Below are positions 49,795-61,330 of a stretch of DNA of 64,000 nucleotides, one piece after another. The notes below the pieces were generated by a model. The model worked only from the letters and a program-made list of their open reading frames with translations. It was not told the origin of the DNA and searched no databases. The stretch's first letter is position 1, and the number at the start of each line of letters is the position of its first letter. The position numbers and the translations under genes were made by a program. The stretch is from Amblyornis subalaris. Taxonomy: Eukaryota; Chordata; Aves; Passeriformes; Ptilonorhynchidae. The stretch spans positions 1,966,676-2,030,675 of the forward strand of contig JACAXG010000132.1 in the NCBI GenBank assembly GCA_018881555.1, given 5' to 3'.

Positions 49795-50632
49795 ATCATA
49801 AGATGAAAAGAGAAAGGTATCGCCAGATGACACCAAGGGGGTGAAGTGTTTAAAGCCTTTTTTTGTATCAGTGTTCATTTAAAAGATCAGTTGAGAGCAG
49901 GAGGCTAACAGGATTGGAAAATGAATTGAAAAANGATGGGAGTTCAGCACAGAATAACGAAAGAAGCGAGGAAATTAGATAAGCTTCATGTTTTATAATT
50001 GGCTGAACCTGATGAACTTCATCCTAGAATATTTTGAAAGTGGACTGAAAAGATCTTAGATACCTGTGGTTATCTTTGAGAAGCCAGGAAAAGCTAAGTA
50101 AGACACCAGAACACTGGAAAAGGGCAAACTTATCTTCATACAGAGGAAGGGAAAACAGAGGAACATGGGAATTACAGACCAGCTCATCTATATTTTCAGC
50201 TCCAGCAAATATCAAGCAATTTAGTTGTTTGGAAGCATCTCNGAAAAGAAGAAAAATAACAGTCAGTGTGGGTTTGTCAAGAAAAAATCATGTAATCTTA
50301 TTTCCTTTTACACANGAGTGGTGAACAGAAATGAAAGTTTGATTTTGTTTAGGAATTGACAATGGCTGATAAGGTGATAGGCCTTAAACTGAAGAAAGAA
50401 TGATTCAGAATGAGCTGATAAGAAAATACTTTAGTAGTGTCAGTCATGAAGCAGTAAACCAGGCTGCCTTGGGAAGTTGTAGACTGTGCACCACTGGAGA
50501 TCTCTATGAACAGGTCAAAGTAATGTCTATCAGGAGTGATTTAGATATTGCTGAGATTATTTCAGGGGAGAGGAATGGATTGGATGACCTCCAAAGATCC
50601 CCCTTAGCCTTATTTGTCTGTGGTTGTCTCCT
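49795..50632 (+). mobile_element. CR1-type LINE inserted into an older CR1
   Basis: A plus-strand LINE remnant. It starts with a GCCAGATGACACCAAGGGGG word (49822 on), passes a CTGATGAACTTCATCCTAGA block (about 50010-50029), then reverse-transcriptase codons: Trp-Lys-Arg-Ala-Asn at 50115-50129 and Gly-Asn-Tyr-Arg-Pro at 50167-50181, the conserved CR1 RT motif. The spacing between these motifs is not a multiple of three, so the frame is broken. After about 50340 the sequence jumps to 3-prime untranslated sequence (CCTTAAACTGAAG, then CTGCCTTGGGAAG and GGATTGGATGACCTCC near 50576), so most of the RT C-terminal region is deleted. The type resembles old reptile-like CR1 more than chicken CR1. Confidence 0.8.
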
Positions 50633-50634
50633 GT

Positions 50635-50780
50635 AAACCTTCTCTTCTCTAGACAGAATAAGGCTCATTCTTTCTGTCTCTCCTCATATCTTCTGTTTCC
50701 CAGGTCTCTGATCACTCCTGTTTATCTCTCCTAAATGCTTTACAGTTGCCTCACTCTTTTCTTGCAGTGTGATAGTAAAG
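50635..50780 (-). mobile_element. Older CR1-type LINE, part B (5-prime side)
   Basis: The plus strand shows AACCTTCTCTTCTCTAGACA at 50637-50656, then AATAAGGCTCATTC, TCTGTCTCTCCTCAT, a TCTCTGATCACTCCTG block and TCTTGCAGTGTGATAG near 50761-50776. This is the complement of CR1-type sequence lying just upstream of part A (49575-49780). The word order continues part A exactly where it stops. A 5-prime boundary beyond 50780 is not clear. Confidence 0.65.
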
Positions 50781-53082
50781 TATTATCAGGTAGACGCTCT
50801 CAAAGCCCTGGCATGTGCCAGAGCAAGGAGGAGGATGAAGGCTCCTCTGCACAGCCCCTTCTGCCAGAAAAACACCCAAACTTATCTTTAGAGCAAAACC
50901 TACCACAACCTAACAAATAATAAAAAGTGGATAATTTTTTTGCCATATCTCCATGTTAGTTCCCATAAAACCACTCCTGCATTTCCTGCATAAAAGCTGG
51001 TGAAGAGAAATTTGAATACTCCAATACATCTGGAGATCTCCCATTCTCAGAAATTTCATATTTTGAGATAACGTCAGCATTCCTCTCTGCCCCAGTTGCC
51101 TGCTTTTACAGCCTGAAGGGAAAGGAGTCCCAGCAATAATAAAGCTAAAAAATAAAGACAGCATGAATTACTATATTCTTCTCATGGTACAATAACAGAG
51201 AAAGGTCCCACGTTAGGCGGGGGGAATGCATGTCACTGTTTCAATACTTAGGAATCAGAAGTGATTCAGTGCACAGAGCAAAATAGCAGCTGTGTTCAGA
51301 TCTCAGCCATTCACTGGAGAGAAAGAATAGTTTTCACTCATAAAAATGAGTATGTGTCTTTATTCTGTCATGGGATAATGAGGCACCTTGGGCTTGATCC
51401 AAAGCTCCCTGAAATCCAGAGAAAGACTCACGTTGGCCTCTGTTCACCCTAAACCAAAGAGGAGAATCTTTTGGAGTTGGAAGAGCTTCCCCTTGCTCTT
51501 CTTTTCTCTCCATATTCGAGTCCCACACCACTGCTAGCCTGCCCTATAAATGAAGACCACCAACAAATAAAATCTCTAAGGCTGACAAAAGGATGTTTAA
51601 AGACACGTCAGCAATTTGAGCTGCAAATCTCAGTGCTCGCAGACACAATATGCAAGGGCAGATGTCCAAGGTGCAGTTCTCTACCGTGTCATCCCACAGC
51701 AGGTGACAATTTCCCTGGCAGCCCATGGCCTCAGGGCCACCCAGGTGCAGCAGCACCGAAGGCACAACTGCATGGGGGAAAATACAACGCTGCTCTGCAG
51801 CTTGTGATCCATCAGAAAACAGTGATTTCTCATGGAGGATCAGTTTTTATTCACTAGCTTCAGACCATTCTTGAGGAAAACAGCAGGAGCGAGGGCNGGA
51901 TTGCCTCTTTTGGTGGCAGACCGCCCCGGATTGACCTAAAATCGATCCTAAGGCTGCAGCTGAAGTCTGTGTTGAGAATAAAACCAAATCACCTGAATGG
52001 CCTTGAAAATACCTGACCATAAAAACAGAAACCTGTGTTGTTTATTATGACAGAACTATCACTGGGATACCAAGAGGCTGTGACAGACCTTGCTTGTAAT
52101 ATATTGCCAGATTTTTTTTAATTGCNGCTTAGATAATTTAAAGAAGACACTAGTTAATTCTTTTCTATTAGAGAGGAAAAAAACCCTGTTGCACCAAAAC
52201 TCTTTGAAGATTCACAGAGGCACTTCCAATGGAAGTCCAAGGTGGCCTGGAAGAGGAAGACCTCCGGAAGATTTTAGAGCAGTAGCCCTGTTGATTGCAC
52301 TACAGCATGCTCTTGCTTTTTGTTTTGGAGGGGTTTTTTCTTCTTTTTTTTTTTTTCCTTAACTATTCCTCTTGCAGAAAAGTTCCAGAAAAAGAAAGAA
52401 AAGAAGAAACTTTAACAGCAGCCTTCCCTGCCCCAACTCCACAGACAGCCATCTCACCACATAAAGCACAGTCCTGGAAGGATTCTGTGCTCTTCTGCCA
52501 GAAGCATTTGAAAAAAAACATTTGGGCTCCTGCAGAACAGGGCACCATTTTNGAAAAGGTCTCTGCACTGAGAAAGACAATTGATTTTCTTCTTTTTGCC
52601 TCTTCCCCATGCAGCAGCATTTTATAAAGGCAGAGAAACAGAGAAAAGGATCCGAAAGGGAGTGTTAAATATTTCACTTTCCTGTTAGCTGGAAAAATCA
52701 AATATGACACCTCTCACCATCCAGAAGGTTGCTTCTGGCTCTCCCTTCTTGTCTTGGGTTTTGGGTTACATCTCATGTTAAAAGGTTTGGGGCAAGGAGT
52801 GGGTGAAATTAGAGGAAAACTCAATCTGGAGGCAAACTTTAACAAACACTGAGGAGGGAGTTTGGTCTTATAGCTGGGATATAATGCTGGGTTTGCACTA
52901 GTGATTTTTCAGGTGGTGGGTTCCTCACTCCTTTTACTGAGTGCTGAAATCCCAAAGTAGAAGGTATCCAAAGATATTCCGAGGCATTAGGGAGTCACAC
53001 GGAGCTGTTCAAAAAATGGGATGGCTTCCTCTAATTTGCAAGATGTGTCAGTGCCTTTTAAATCTGCCTCTTTTTTCCCAGC

Positions 53083-53104
53083 TCTGTGTGTGTGTGTGTG
53101 TGTC
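53083..53104. repeat. (TG)n microsatellite
   Basis: An uninterrupted TG dinucleotide run of about 22 bases. Confidence 0.9.
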
Positions 53105-53747
53105 TGCAGGAGAAGGTGGGAAGCAGGTACAACATGGAGGTGTTTTCTGCCCTTGAGACGTTGCCAGCNTGTTTCCTGTGAGGACTTTGGCAAATGTTCC
53201 CGCAGACTCTATACTGTGAGAACAGGCTCTGCTTCCTCTTTGCTTTATGCCAGCAATGGCCTCTTATTTGGCTGCAGCCAGACTTTCTATTACTGGTGAT
53301 TGTTGGATGGAGAAGCTGGAGACGTAAGAAGGATGAAAACATGGGCGCTTGGTACCAGCCTGCTTTTGGTTTGTTGTGAGAGGCCTGAACAAAGGGAGCT
53401 GGCTAATTTGGGTTTAAGACTCTGTTGATCCTGTTTTGTGCATCCTCAAGCCTGTGCATCAAACCTTATGTTTAGTCCTCNGCACACTCCTATAACTATA
53501 ACAAATATAGATATAAAGGTAAATGTAAATATAAATATATTTTAAATACATCCCTGCTCGCCTAGATGTGTCTAAGTCCAGTTCTCAGTCTGAAATCTAG
53601 ACTTAACCATCTCTTAATTACCCTGTGTCAGTATGAGACTTTCACAAGGGTTTGACAAGATCATACAGCAGCACCCTAGAAGAACTCTACAAGATCAGTG
53701 AGTAGGACTTTCTTTACATATACATGTTTTTTAATTGATACATTCAA

Positions 53748-53765
53748 TTTTTTTTTTTTTTTTTT
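53748..53765. repeat. Poly-T tract
   Basis: An uninterrupted run of 18 T. Confidence 0.95.
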
Positions 53766-55939
53766 GTCACNGTGCAGAAAGATAACAAGCTTTTATTTCT
53801 TCAAGGGGAGATTTGCAATTCACTTTTTTGCTCTCACAGTACTGCAAATACCTCATCCTTCTAGGTCAGTTAAGAAGTCTCTTGATAGTGTTTGCTTGTG
53901 GTGGTCATTCCCTAGCACAGAAGCACTTTATTCCAAATGTTCATTAGATGAAATGTTTCATTTCATTAAAATGAAATAGTCCTGCCCAAAGAAGCAAAAA
54001 GCTCTTAATTTGTTCACATTAATTGTTCCACTCAAACTTTCCTGTTAGGGTTTGTAAATGTAGATCAAAGCCCACCCTGTGTTGTGTTGTGCTCACTCTG
54101 ATGATGCAAGGCTGCTGTGTCCCAAGGTTTGAGACTCCTGGTGTTCCCTCCAAGGAGAGGACATCTGGCTCAGCTGGATGCCCAGCTCTGCTCTGGTTTG
54201 AATGGAAATGAGGAGGAAAGTCCCTAGCAGCCCTAAGGCATTTCTGCTTAGTTTATACAAGGCTCCCCCTTTGTCTAATGCTCCAGCCTTCCTCAGTTCT
54301 CCTGGCCCAAGAAATTCTCAGTCACATCCCAAATGAAGCCACAATTCCCACTTTCTGTTCTGTTTTAGACTGAGTCCTAATGCTGACCTCATTATAAGCT
54401 GCGTTTAGCCACTATATGATGGGACATGTATGTTCACGGTCACAAATGCCCACTGGAGGTTTTTCAGGCCTCTGTGAAGAAGCTGCCCTGCTGTTCATGT
54501 CTCTGCCACTGTTTGTTACGGCAGGGAGGTCAAAAAACAAAAGCTGGGCCTTCATTTACCCTTTTTACCATGTGGATCCATGTGTATGTGTGTCTGTGGG
54601 GATGGGAGCTGCCTGTGCACAGAGCAGACAGAGGAGCTTTTAGCTGGAATCACAAGGTTGTGAAGCGCTCGATGCCTTGACCTGTAACATGCGACTGTAA
54701 ATTCCTCCGCTCTTGTTATGTTTTCCAGGGGTCATGGTCTTTAACAGTTTACTTAGTGGAGGAGGAGGAAAGAAGCCCTTTGTGTCGTTGAGCAGCGGCC
54801 GAGAGTTTGCCTTGTCCTGGCAGCTGGGGCTGACACAGGGCTGTTCTTCAGGTGCTGCTTTGATGGACAGTGCCCCCGACGCCCACGGAGCAGCAGGGGT
54901 GGTGGCAGCCTCCACTTACCCGGCTTTGGTTAAAGAAGAACCCGTGGAGCCTGCCAGAGTGGGACCCAGCACTGCCTTTCCAGTGTTTTCATTGCATTTC
55001 AGACGGAGGCTGAGCTTTGCTCCAGACTAATTGCCTGCAGTGGCTGCCGAAGTGAACTTTGGCTGCCATGCAGTGCATGCACAACCGAGCCCTTGCGGTG
55101 ACAGGTTTGCATCAGTACGAAATCCAGCAGCAGAGTAAGGGAGGCTGGAGTCCCGGGGCTGCAGACCTTTAGTATCTCTGGAGTGGGGAGGAGCAGGGGC
55201 TGTTTTATTGCGCTGTGACCTGTCTTTGTACAAGCAAAGCAACCCGACACTGTGTGATCTCAGTGAGTCACAGCTCCCTGTCTCTGCCTGGGATGTTCCT
55301 ACATCCATGGTTATTTTGGTACTCAGAGACACCACAGTGCTGAGACAGGTACTTTGAGTCACATTCCCAAAGGTGTTGCCAGCTCCTCTTTGGCTGGTAC
55401 CAGCACAAGCCCGAACTCAGTGTTCCTAGTCCTGGTAAAAATAGCANCAGGATGCACCAAGTGTCCCTGGCACAGCCAGAACTGAAAGCTCCCGGGCTCA
55501 CTCTGTGACAGGGAGCAGCCCACACCCAGTTTCCACTCTGCAGTAGTGTGGTCAAGAGGAGAAGAGGGTTCAGACTTGCAATGGTGAACACTCCNGGGCC
55601 TTTCATGCAAACAATTCACCCTGTAGCCTCAAGAAATGCTGTCTCTTCTGGCAACAGCTTTGAGGTTAGAAGGAGCTACAGCAGAGCCCAAAGTGACTGC
55701 TGGCAGCACTTGCTGTTTTGTGACACCTGGGCTAGGAAATACATTGTGTGAAACTGAATTCCGTTCGGATGTGAGGAAGTGGGAGCGTATCCTGAGCGTA
55801 GCCAGATGTGACCCCAACCCTGCTCGTGCAGTAATCCACATACACACATCTCACAGATTTGCTGTCAGGTCCTGATCCTGAGGAGAAGTGAGTCAGTTGC
55901 TGCAGGTTTGAGATATAAAAGACTTCAGCTGTTTGATTC

Positions 55940-55969
55940 TTGTTTTGTTTTGTTTGTTTGTTTGTTTTT
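55940..55969. repeat. (TTTG)n microsatellite
   Basis: TTTTG and TTTG units in tandem, ending in a T run. Confidence 0.85.
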
Positions 55970-57128
55970 TAACTATTTGCACTATTTTTTCCCCACTATT
56001 TTTTGTTGTGTTTGCCTTTGGCCAGAACTTTAGGGTCAAACATGCTGCCTGGTGTGCTCTGGCATCACTTGTAATAAGAACATGGCAAATGGACTAACCC
56101 AGGCAGCATCAAAAGTTTAACAGAAAAAAAATAGGAAGATGAAGATATAAAATATCCTTTCTGTGCCTGTATTATGGAAAACAAGGTGACACAAAAAACA
56201 TATGGGTAGAATGGGGATGAAGGCAAACTACTAGATTTCTCCAACCATCAAAATACTGATAAGATAAAGGTTTTGTATGCTTACATTTCACATGAAAAGT
56301 TGTGAAAAAAGAAAGTTTCATGTGCGAACATAGAAAAACCCTCCTCCTCTCCCATATCTTTTTCTGTGTCTTTAACTGCACATCTTTCCACCTTTTTAAT
56401 TTTAAAACGCGTGTGTGTTAAGCCTAGAANTTCCTGTGGCTAAAAGGAATGGGGTCTGATTGATCGTAATAAGGGACAGTCTAAATGAAGTGCTTGGACT
56501 TGCCCCGGGCACTTCTACCTGCAGGTGCTGGGAGCCCTTGCCAATGCGAACGACTTTTTGGAACACAAGTGATTACTTACTGCCGAACCAAGCCAAAGGC
56601 TATGCTTCTCCTTGCAGCTCACAGCCCTTGGCCTCCAACAGGAAACGTATTTAGTTTTCAAATCCCTCTCTGACCAAAAAGAAATTCCAGCAAAACAGCA
56701 ATAAACATTCAGAGAGCCTCCTCTTCTGTAGGAAAAAAAACAATGAGCTCGGGTTTAACATGAAATATCCTGTGACTAATCTATTCTAGGACCTGGCTGG
56801 GGTCAGTTTGCTGCGTGTGGGAGTCAGCAAGATGACCCAGGCGAAGGTTGCCCCACCCTATTTGCCACCCACCCCACTTTTAGAAACTCCAACCATCACC
56901 AACACGATGTTTTCAAACAAGGATTGCAAAACGGTTTGCTGTTTGATCCTCCTCTTCTCAGTTTGTCATTGATTTCCCCCATCAAAATAGTTTGTGCAAC
57001 GAATCCCAGCTGTATTGCTGGCACTTTACTAGCCAGCAAATACAATCCAAATGTTAATTCTTTGGAGCTGAGAGCTCCGTGCCAAGAAATGAATAATCTG
57101 TGCAAGGCTAAACAAACAGTTTATTGAC

Positions 57129-57155
57129 GGGGTGGGGTGGGGTGCAGGTGGGGGG
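57129..57155 (+). other. Potential G-quadruplex motif
   Basis: Four G tracts (57129-57132, 57134-57137, 57139-57142, 57150-57155) are separated by 1, 1 and 7 bases. Two one-base loops favour a stable parallel quadruplex. Function is unknown. Confidence 0.7.
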
Positions 57156-60100
57156 TGGCTGGGCTCAGAAGCAGGCGAGCCCGACCAGAAGGACATCAAA
57201 GCCNCTTCTGTCAGAAGACTCAGTCACATGTGATTTGTTTTCTCTCACTGCTAATTCAGTTACGTGTTAAACTACCAATATTCCCAGGCAAGAGTGCGAG
57301 AGATTTCCAGCCCAAGCTCCACAGGCGGGCGAAGCAGATGTATGCACCCGGCTCATCCCAACTTGCCCTCTTTGTCTTTCTGGGTGTCGGGGTGTGGTGG
57401 GCACGCTCAGGCCCAGAGCTCCAGCAGCCAGGCACTCGCTACATTTGTCTCTGCTTTGTAAATGAGGCACCTGAGGCCATTTGGAAGTCAACAGTGGCAT
57501 TGCTCTGGCAGCTGATGGGAGTGTGGCCCGGCTATTCTAATGAGATTTAAACCAAGAGATTTCGATCACCTTGTTAAATCTTTGCACCTTCTGCCTTTCC
57601 CTCTCATATTATCCAGGAGGTCAAGACCAGAAGCAGGATTAAAGACTAAATCCCCTGTGTCCCAAGGCAGCTACTGTGCAGACCACTCATTGCAAATGCT
57701 ACTGGATCCTGACCCCAGCTATGTGCTGTAGTAATCCACTTTGCAAATTTTGGGCCAAAGCCAGGGCAGGATCGTGGGGATGCTGCCCAGCCATGTCTCA
57801 TTCCTCTTCCAACCTGCTGCAATGTTACAGCATGCTGTCTGAATGGTTTTTTTGTGGGAGAGAGAAGGACTGGATTGCACTTGAAAACCAAACCCTGTAA
57901 AATACACAGACAGAAATTTGAGTCTTAATTTTTAAAATAAAAGATCCACTCAAATTTAGAAGAGCCACATGCTGCGGAAATTACAGCAACAGGCCTTTGC
58001 TTCTTATTCCACTTCTCAGATGCACTGAAAGGGCAGCTATCTCCACTTTTCTATTCCCTCCCACCCGGTGGTGTGCCTGCACTGGCAGTGTCCCTGCTGG
58101 AGACAGTCATCTTGCAGACAGACCTGCCCAGGCTGCGGCTCAGAGGAGACAGAGGGATTCCCTGGCCACCCTTAGCACAGAGACAGGGGAAGGTGAGGGC
58201 CTGCAGCATGATGGTTTAATAAGTACAAGGCAGGAAAAGTCACAGGTGAGGGTGCTGTGATGACAGGTTATGGAGTCGCAGGCACAAGTAGTTAAGTCTG
58301 TCGGGGGTTAATCTAACTCAGGCACTGATGCGGGCATTTAGATAGTGGATAACTCATGCTGTCATTAACCTGTCAGCATTACAGCAGGAAGATTATATCT
58401 TCACAAGTATATATTGATCTGGAAAGGGACGTGTTAGGCATGACCAAGCTTTTTATATACTGTCTTTTACCACCTGCTTTTCCCCTGATCAAAGATGCTT
58501 AACGTGTGTGGTCAGTGCAAAGAAAGACANGTTTTCCTCTGGGCTGGAGAGATGTTTCTCTTTGTCCTTTTCCCATTATCTTGGGCGCAATCTAAATATC
58601 TGTTTGCTTACACAGCCCCTTCGTTTTCATGCTGATGGAGCAGTGATGAGATTGGTGTCTCTGTAGGTCGACCACAGCCTTTTGCAAAGAGCCTTGCACT
58701 TGCTGTGTGTGTTCTATGGGCAGCTGAGGTGCAGGACGGCTCTGACCTGGCAGCTGAGTGTGTAACACAGGACTTTACTGGAGCTGGTAATTCTGTTTTC
58801 ATCAGGTGAGTTACTGGCTCAAGGATTGCAGTGGGATGAAGTAGATCCCCAGATTTTGGAGCAGAATTGGTTCCTCCAGGTGTTCAGGCCTTGGGAAGAG
58901 TTTGCCAAGGTGTGCTGCCTAGAGATGCATTCCAACATCTGGTTTCTTCCACAACATACCAGAAAATGCTAGTTTATGTCCTTCATTTGGAAGAGGCTGG
59001 GCAACAGTGTGCATGACATGAAGATAAGGGAGAACCATAAATATCTTCATATTTATGTGCACCAAAAAGCTAAAATTAGGACCATTGCACTGGCAATTTC
59101 ACNTAGGGTAAATGGTCTTTTAAAGGCAACAGCGTTCTTCTGATGACATAGCATGTCCATTCCTAACAGCTCCCAAACTAGGGGCAGGTGGACTAGAGAT
59201 GGTCCNCAAACCATGGCACAGGCATTTTTGCAGTGCTTTCAGGACAGGACAATGTGGTAGTTGGACCATGGGAAAGTTGGGCAGTTGGCAGATATGCAAC
59301 GACTAAAAGTATAGGATATCTTGTCCCATTACTAGGTAGCATCAGGGTTTCTGACAGCATGGTGGTGTCCGCTAAATGTAGGATTTTTTCCCACCTTACA
59401 TGATGTAGATTGGCAAACATTCCAAAGCAAAGTTTTGCAGTATGAAATCAACAAAAATTCCCTAGCATTGGCATAAAAATGCTGATATTGGCATTTCTTA
59501 CAGTTGGTACAAAACTATATTTCTGTGACTTGTGCTGATGAAACTTTGAAAGGCAGGCAACCCTTTTCTTTCATGCTCCTGGTTCCCTTGCTTTGGGGAT
59601 GGAGACAAGAAGCCAGTTGAGTCCTGATTAATGTTCTTTGTTCATTGCTTATGTGAGAAAACAGAGGTAACTGATAGTGGAGACATTCCCTGGGGGCTCT
59701 GCGTGGGCTGTTGCCCTCCAGACCTGCTCCTGGCAGGGACAAGTCATGGAAAGGCAAAGAAAGCCATTGTGCTTCCTTTCCCTGTGCTCACCCCAAAGCT
59801 CTGTGTGAGATGTGAGCAGCATTAAAACATTTTCCTTTTTCATTTTACTGCAAGTGTCCACTTAGCATAACCTTGTGCTTCCAGGGTCTGACTGGAGATA
59901 CTGGGGGAAACATGAGAGGCCAAAAAGTCTCCCAAGAACTGTTTAATTTGGCATCCAAATGTTGGGGACAGTATTTCGGCAAATCCTTGCTCTAAGCCTC
60001 CTTGGATAAATTTGTTTTCAATACTGTAGTGGGAACTGGCAAATCTTGGATAAGAGGCAGGTGGAAGTTCAATGGGCATGTGTGGCTGGTCCTAAATCCT

Positions 60101-60859
60101 CATGCCTCAGACTGGGATTCTCTACAATGCGTTGGCAGCCAGGTGCTGGAGGGCTGGTGTATGTAGGCAGGGCATTAAGCACACAGGCACACGGGTGCAC
60201 ACACTGCTCAAGTGCTCATAAAAGGTGCCTGCATTTTATTTATTCAAGCTGAACCACAGTTCTGGGCAGATGACAAAATGGCACTTCATCTCCCCTTAAA
60301 GACAACCACAAATGAGAACTTAACATTAAGAACAGAGCAAAAAGTTCACTGATTTGTGTGTCTGCACAGGACACCCTTGGAGAAACCTCCCAGCTCACCC
60401 AGTCGTTTAAGAGGAGGCAGCACTGCCTTCCTGGGGGCTGTACAGCCATGGCTATTCCTTGTGCACTGGCCATGCAATGATATAACACANTGGGGAAAAA
60501 AAAAAGGAAGAGAGGACGAGAAAGGAGCATTCTTAAGAAAAACATAATAATATGCTAAGGCAAGGCTCTTTGTGATGTGCTGCTTGAAAGCAGGCGGGCA
60601 CTGAGCTGTCGTTACCAGCCTCCATCATTTGAGGGCACCCTAGCCTTTGATGCTGGCTGCAATTAGCTGCGGGAGAGGTACAGCACCAGCTCTGGTCGTG
60701 GCAAGGCTGCCTTTCACTGAAATGCTCTCTTTCCTCCAACCCTCCGGGTCAATGCTGCTGGGACTCACTTCTGTACTGATAGCAGTAGCACATGCTGGGC
60801 TCGCAGATCACCAGCCTTATTGGTGTGTTGGGGATTGGAGGTGAATTGCCTAAAGGAGG
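57156..60859. other. Unique non-coding DNA, no gene seen
   Basis: No gene, RNA or transposon is recognised. Frames up to 137 codons (57137-57550, with an N codon) have no signature. The interval 58300-58520 is unique sequence with a TCF/LEF-like GATCAAAG at 58497-58504 and may be conserved non-coding DNA; this is a texture-based guess. Confidence 0.5.
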
Positions 60860-61330
60860 GATGCACTGGCATGCCAACACTGCTATTGATTAATGCTAAT
60901 TATCATTTAATTTAACCTCCAATTAGTTTTAATCAATTGTCATATTCTCCCTGAGTACGATTGCGAGGATGATGTACAGTAAGGAGGATAATTGTCTTGA
61001 GCTTTTCCTTGCTTGCCAGATGGCTATTTTCTATGCCTTTCTTTTGCTTTTAATAGAGCTGGGTGAATAATTTATTTGCCAAATTTAGCTGCCACTGCTG
61101 CTTCTTGTGCCTTGGAACTATCTGTAAANATAGTTTGAGTCTGATGCTTGGTCCAGAATTTTTCGTCACAGAATATTGGTTCTTGGTCTGTACAATGCAT
61201 TACAGCCATTTGATCCTGAAAAATCAAGCGTGGTGGTTTCACCTTAAATCGGGCATGTGGTGGGTTCGCATGGCCCTGGCCCCACTGTTGCTGTCAGTCT
61301 CAANTCTGGGGGTCCAGTTTTGCATGAATT
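60860..61330. promoter_or_regulatory. Candidate enhancer with a homeodomain (TAAT) cluster
   Basis: Between 60884 and 60941 five TAAT/ATTA cores occur within 58 bases, including GATTAATG, CTAATTATC, TTTAATTTAA, CAATTAG and TTTAATCAATTG. TAAT is the core bound by most homeodomain factors, and such clusters are common in developmental enhancers. The flanks to about 61330 are unique sequence. AT richness alone could give some of these cores, so conservation must decide. Confidence 0.35.

Larger units (their letters stand above)
50781..57128. other. Unique non-coding DNA, no gene seen
   Basis: No gene is supported. A strong polypyrimidine tract followed by TTGCAG occurs at about 52330-52376, and another acceptor-like TTTTCCAG at 54729; a 105-codon plus frame follows the latter (54713-55030) but is not recognised. 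Simple repeats: TG run 53083-53104, T18 53748-53765, TTTG run 55940-55969, AT-rich low complexity 53490-53549. No transposon is recognised. Confidence 0.5.

Noticed and set aside
57440..57475. TTTGTAAATGAGGCACCTGAGG, considered as a second MIR fragment
   Set aside because: Only one short block resembles MIR and the expected neighbouring words are absent.
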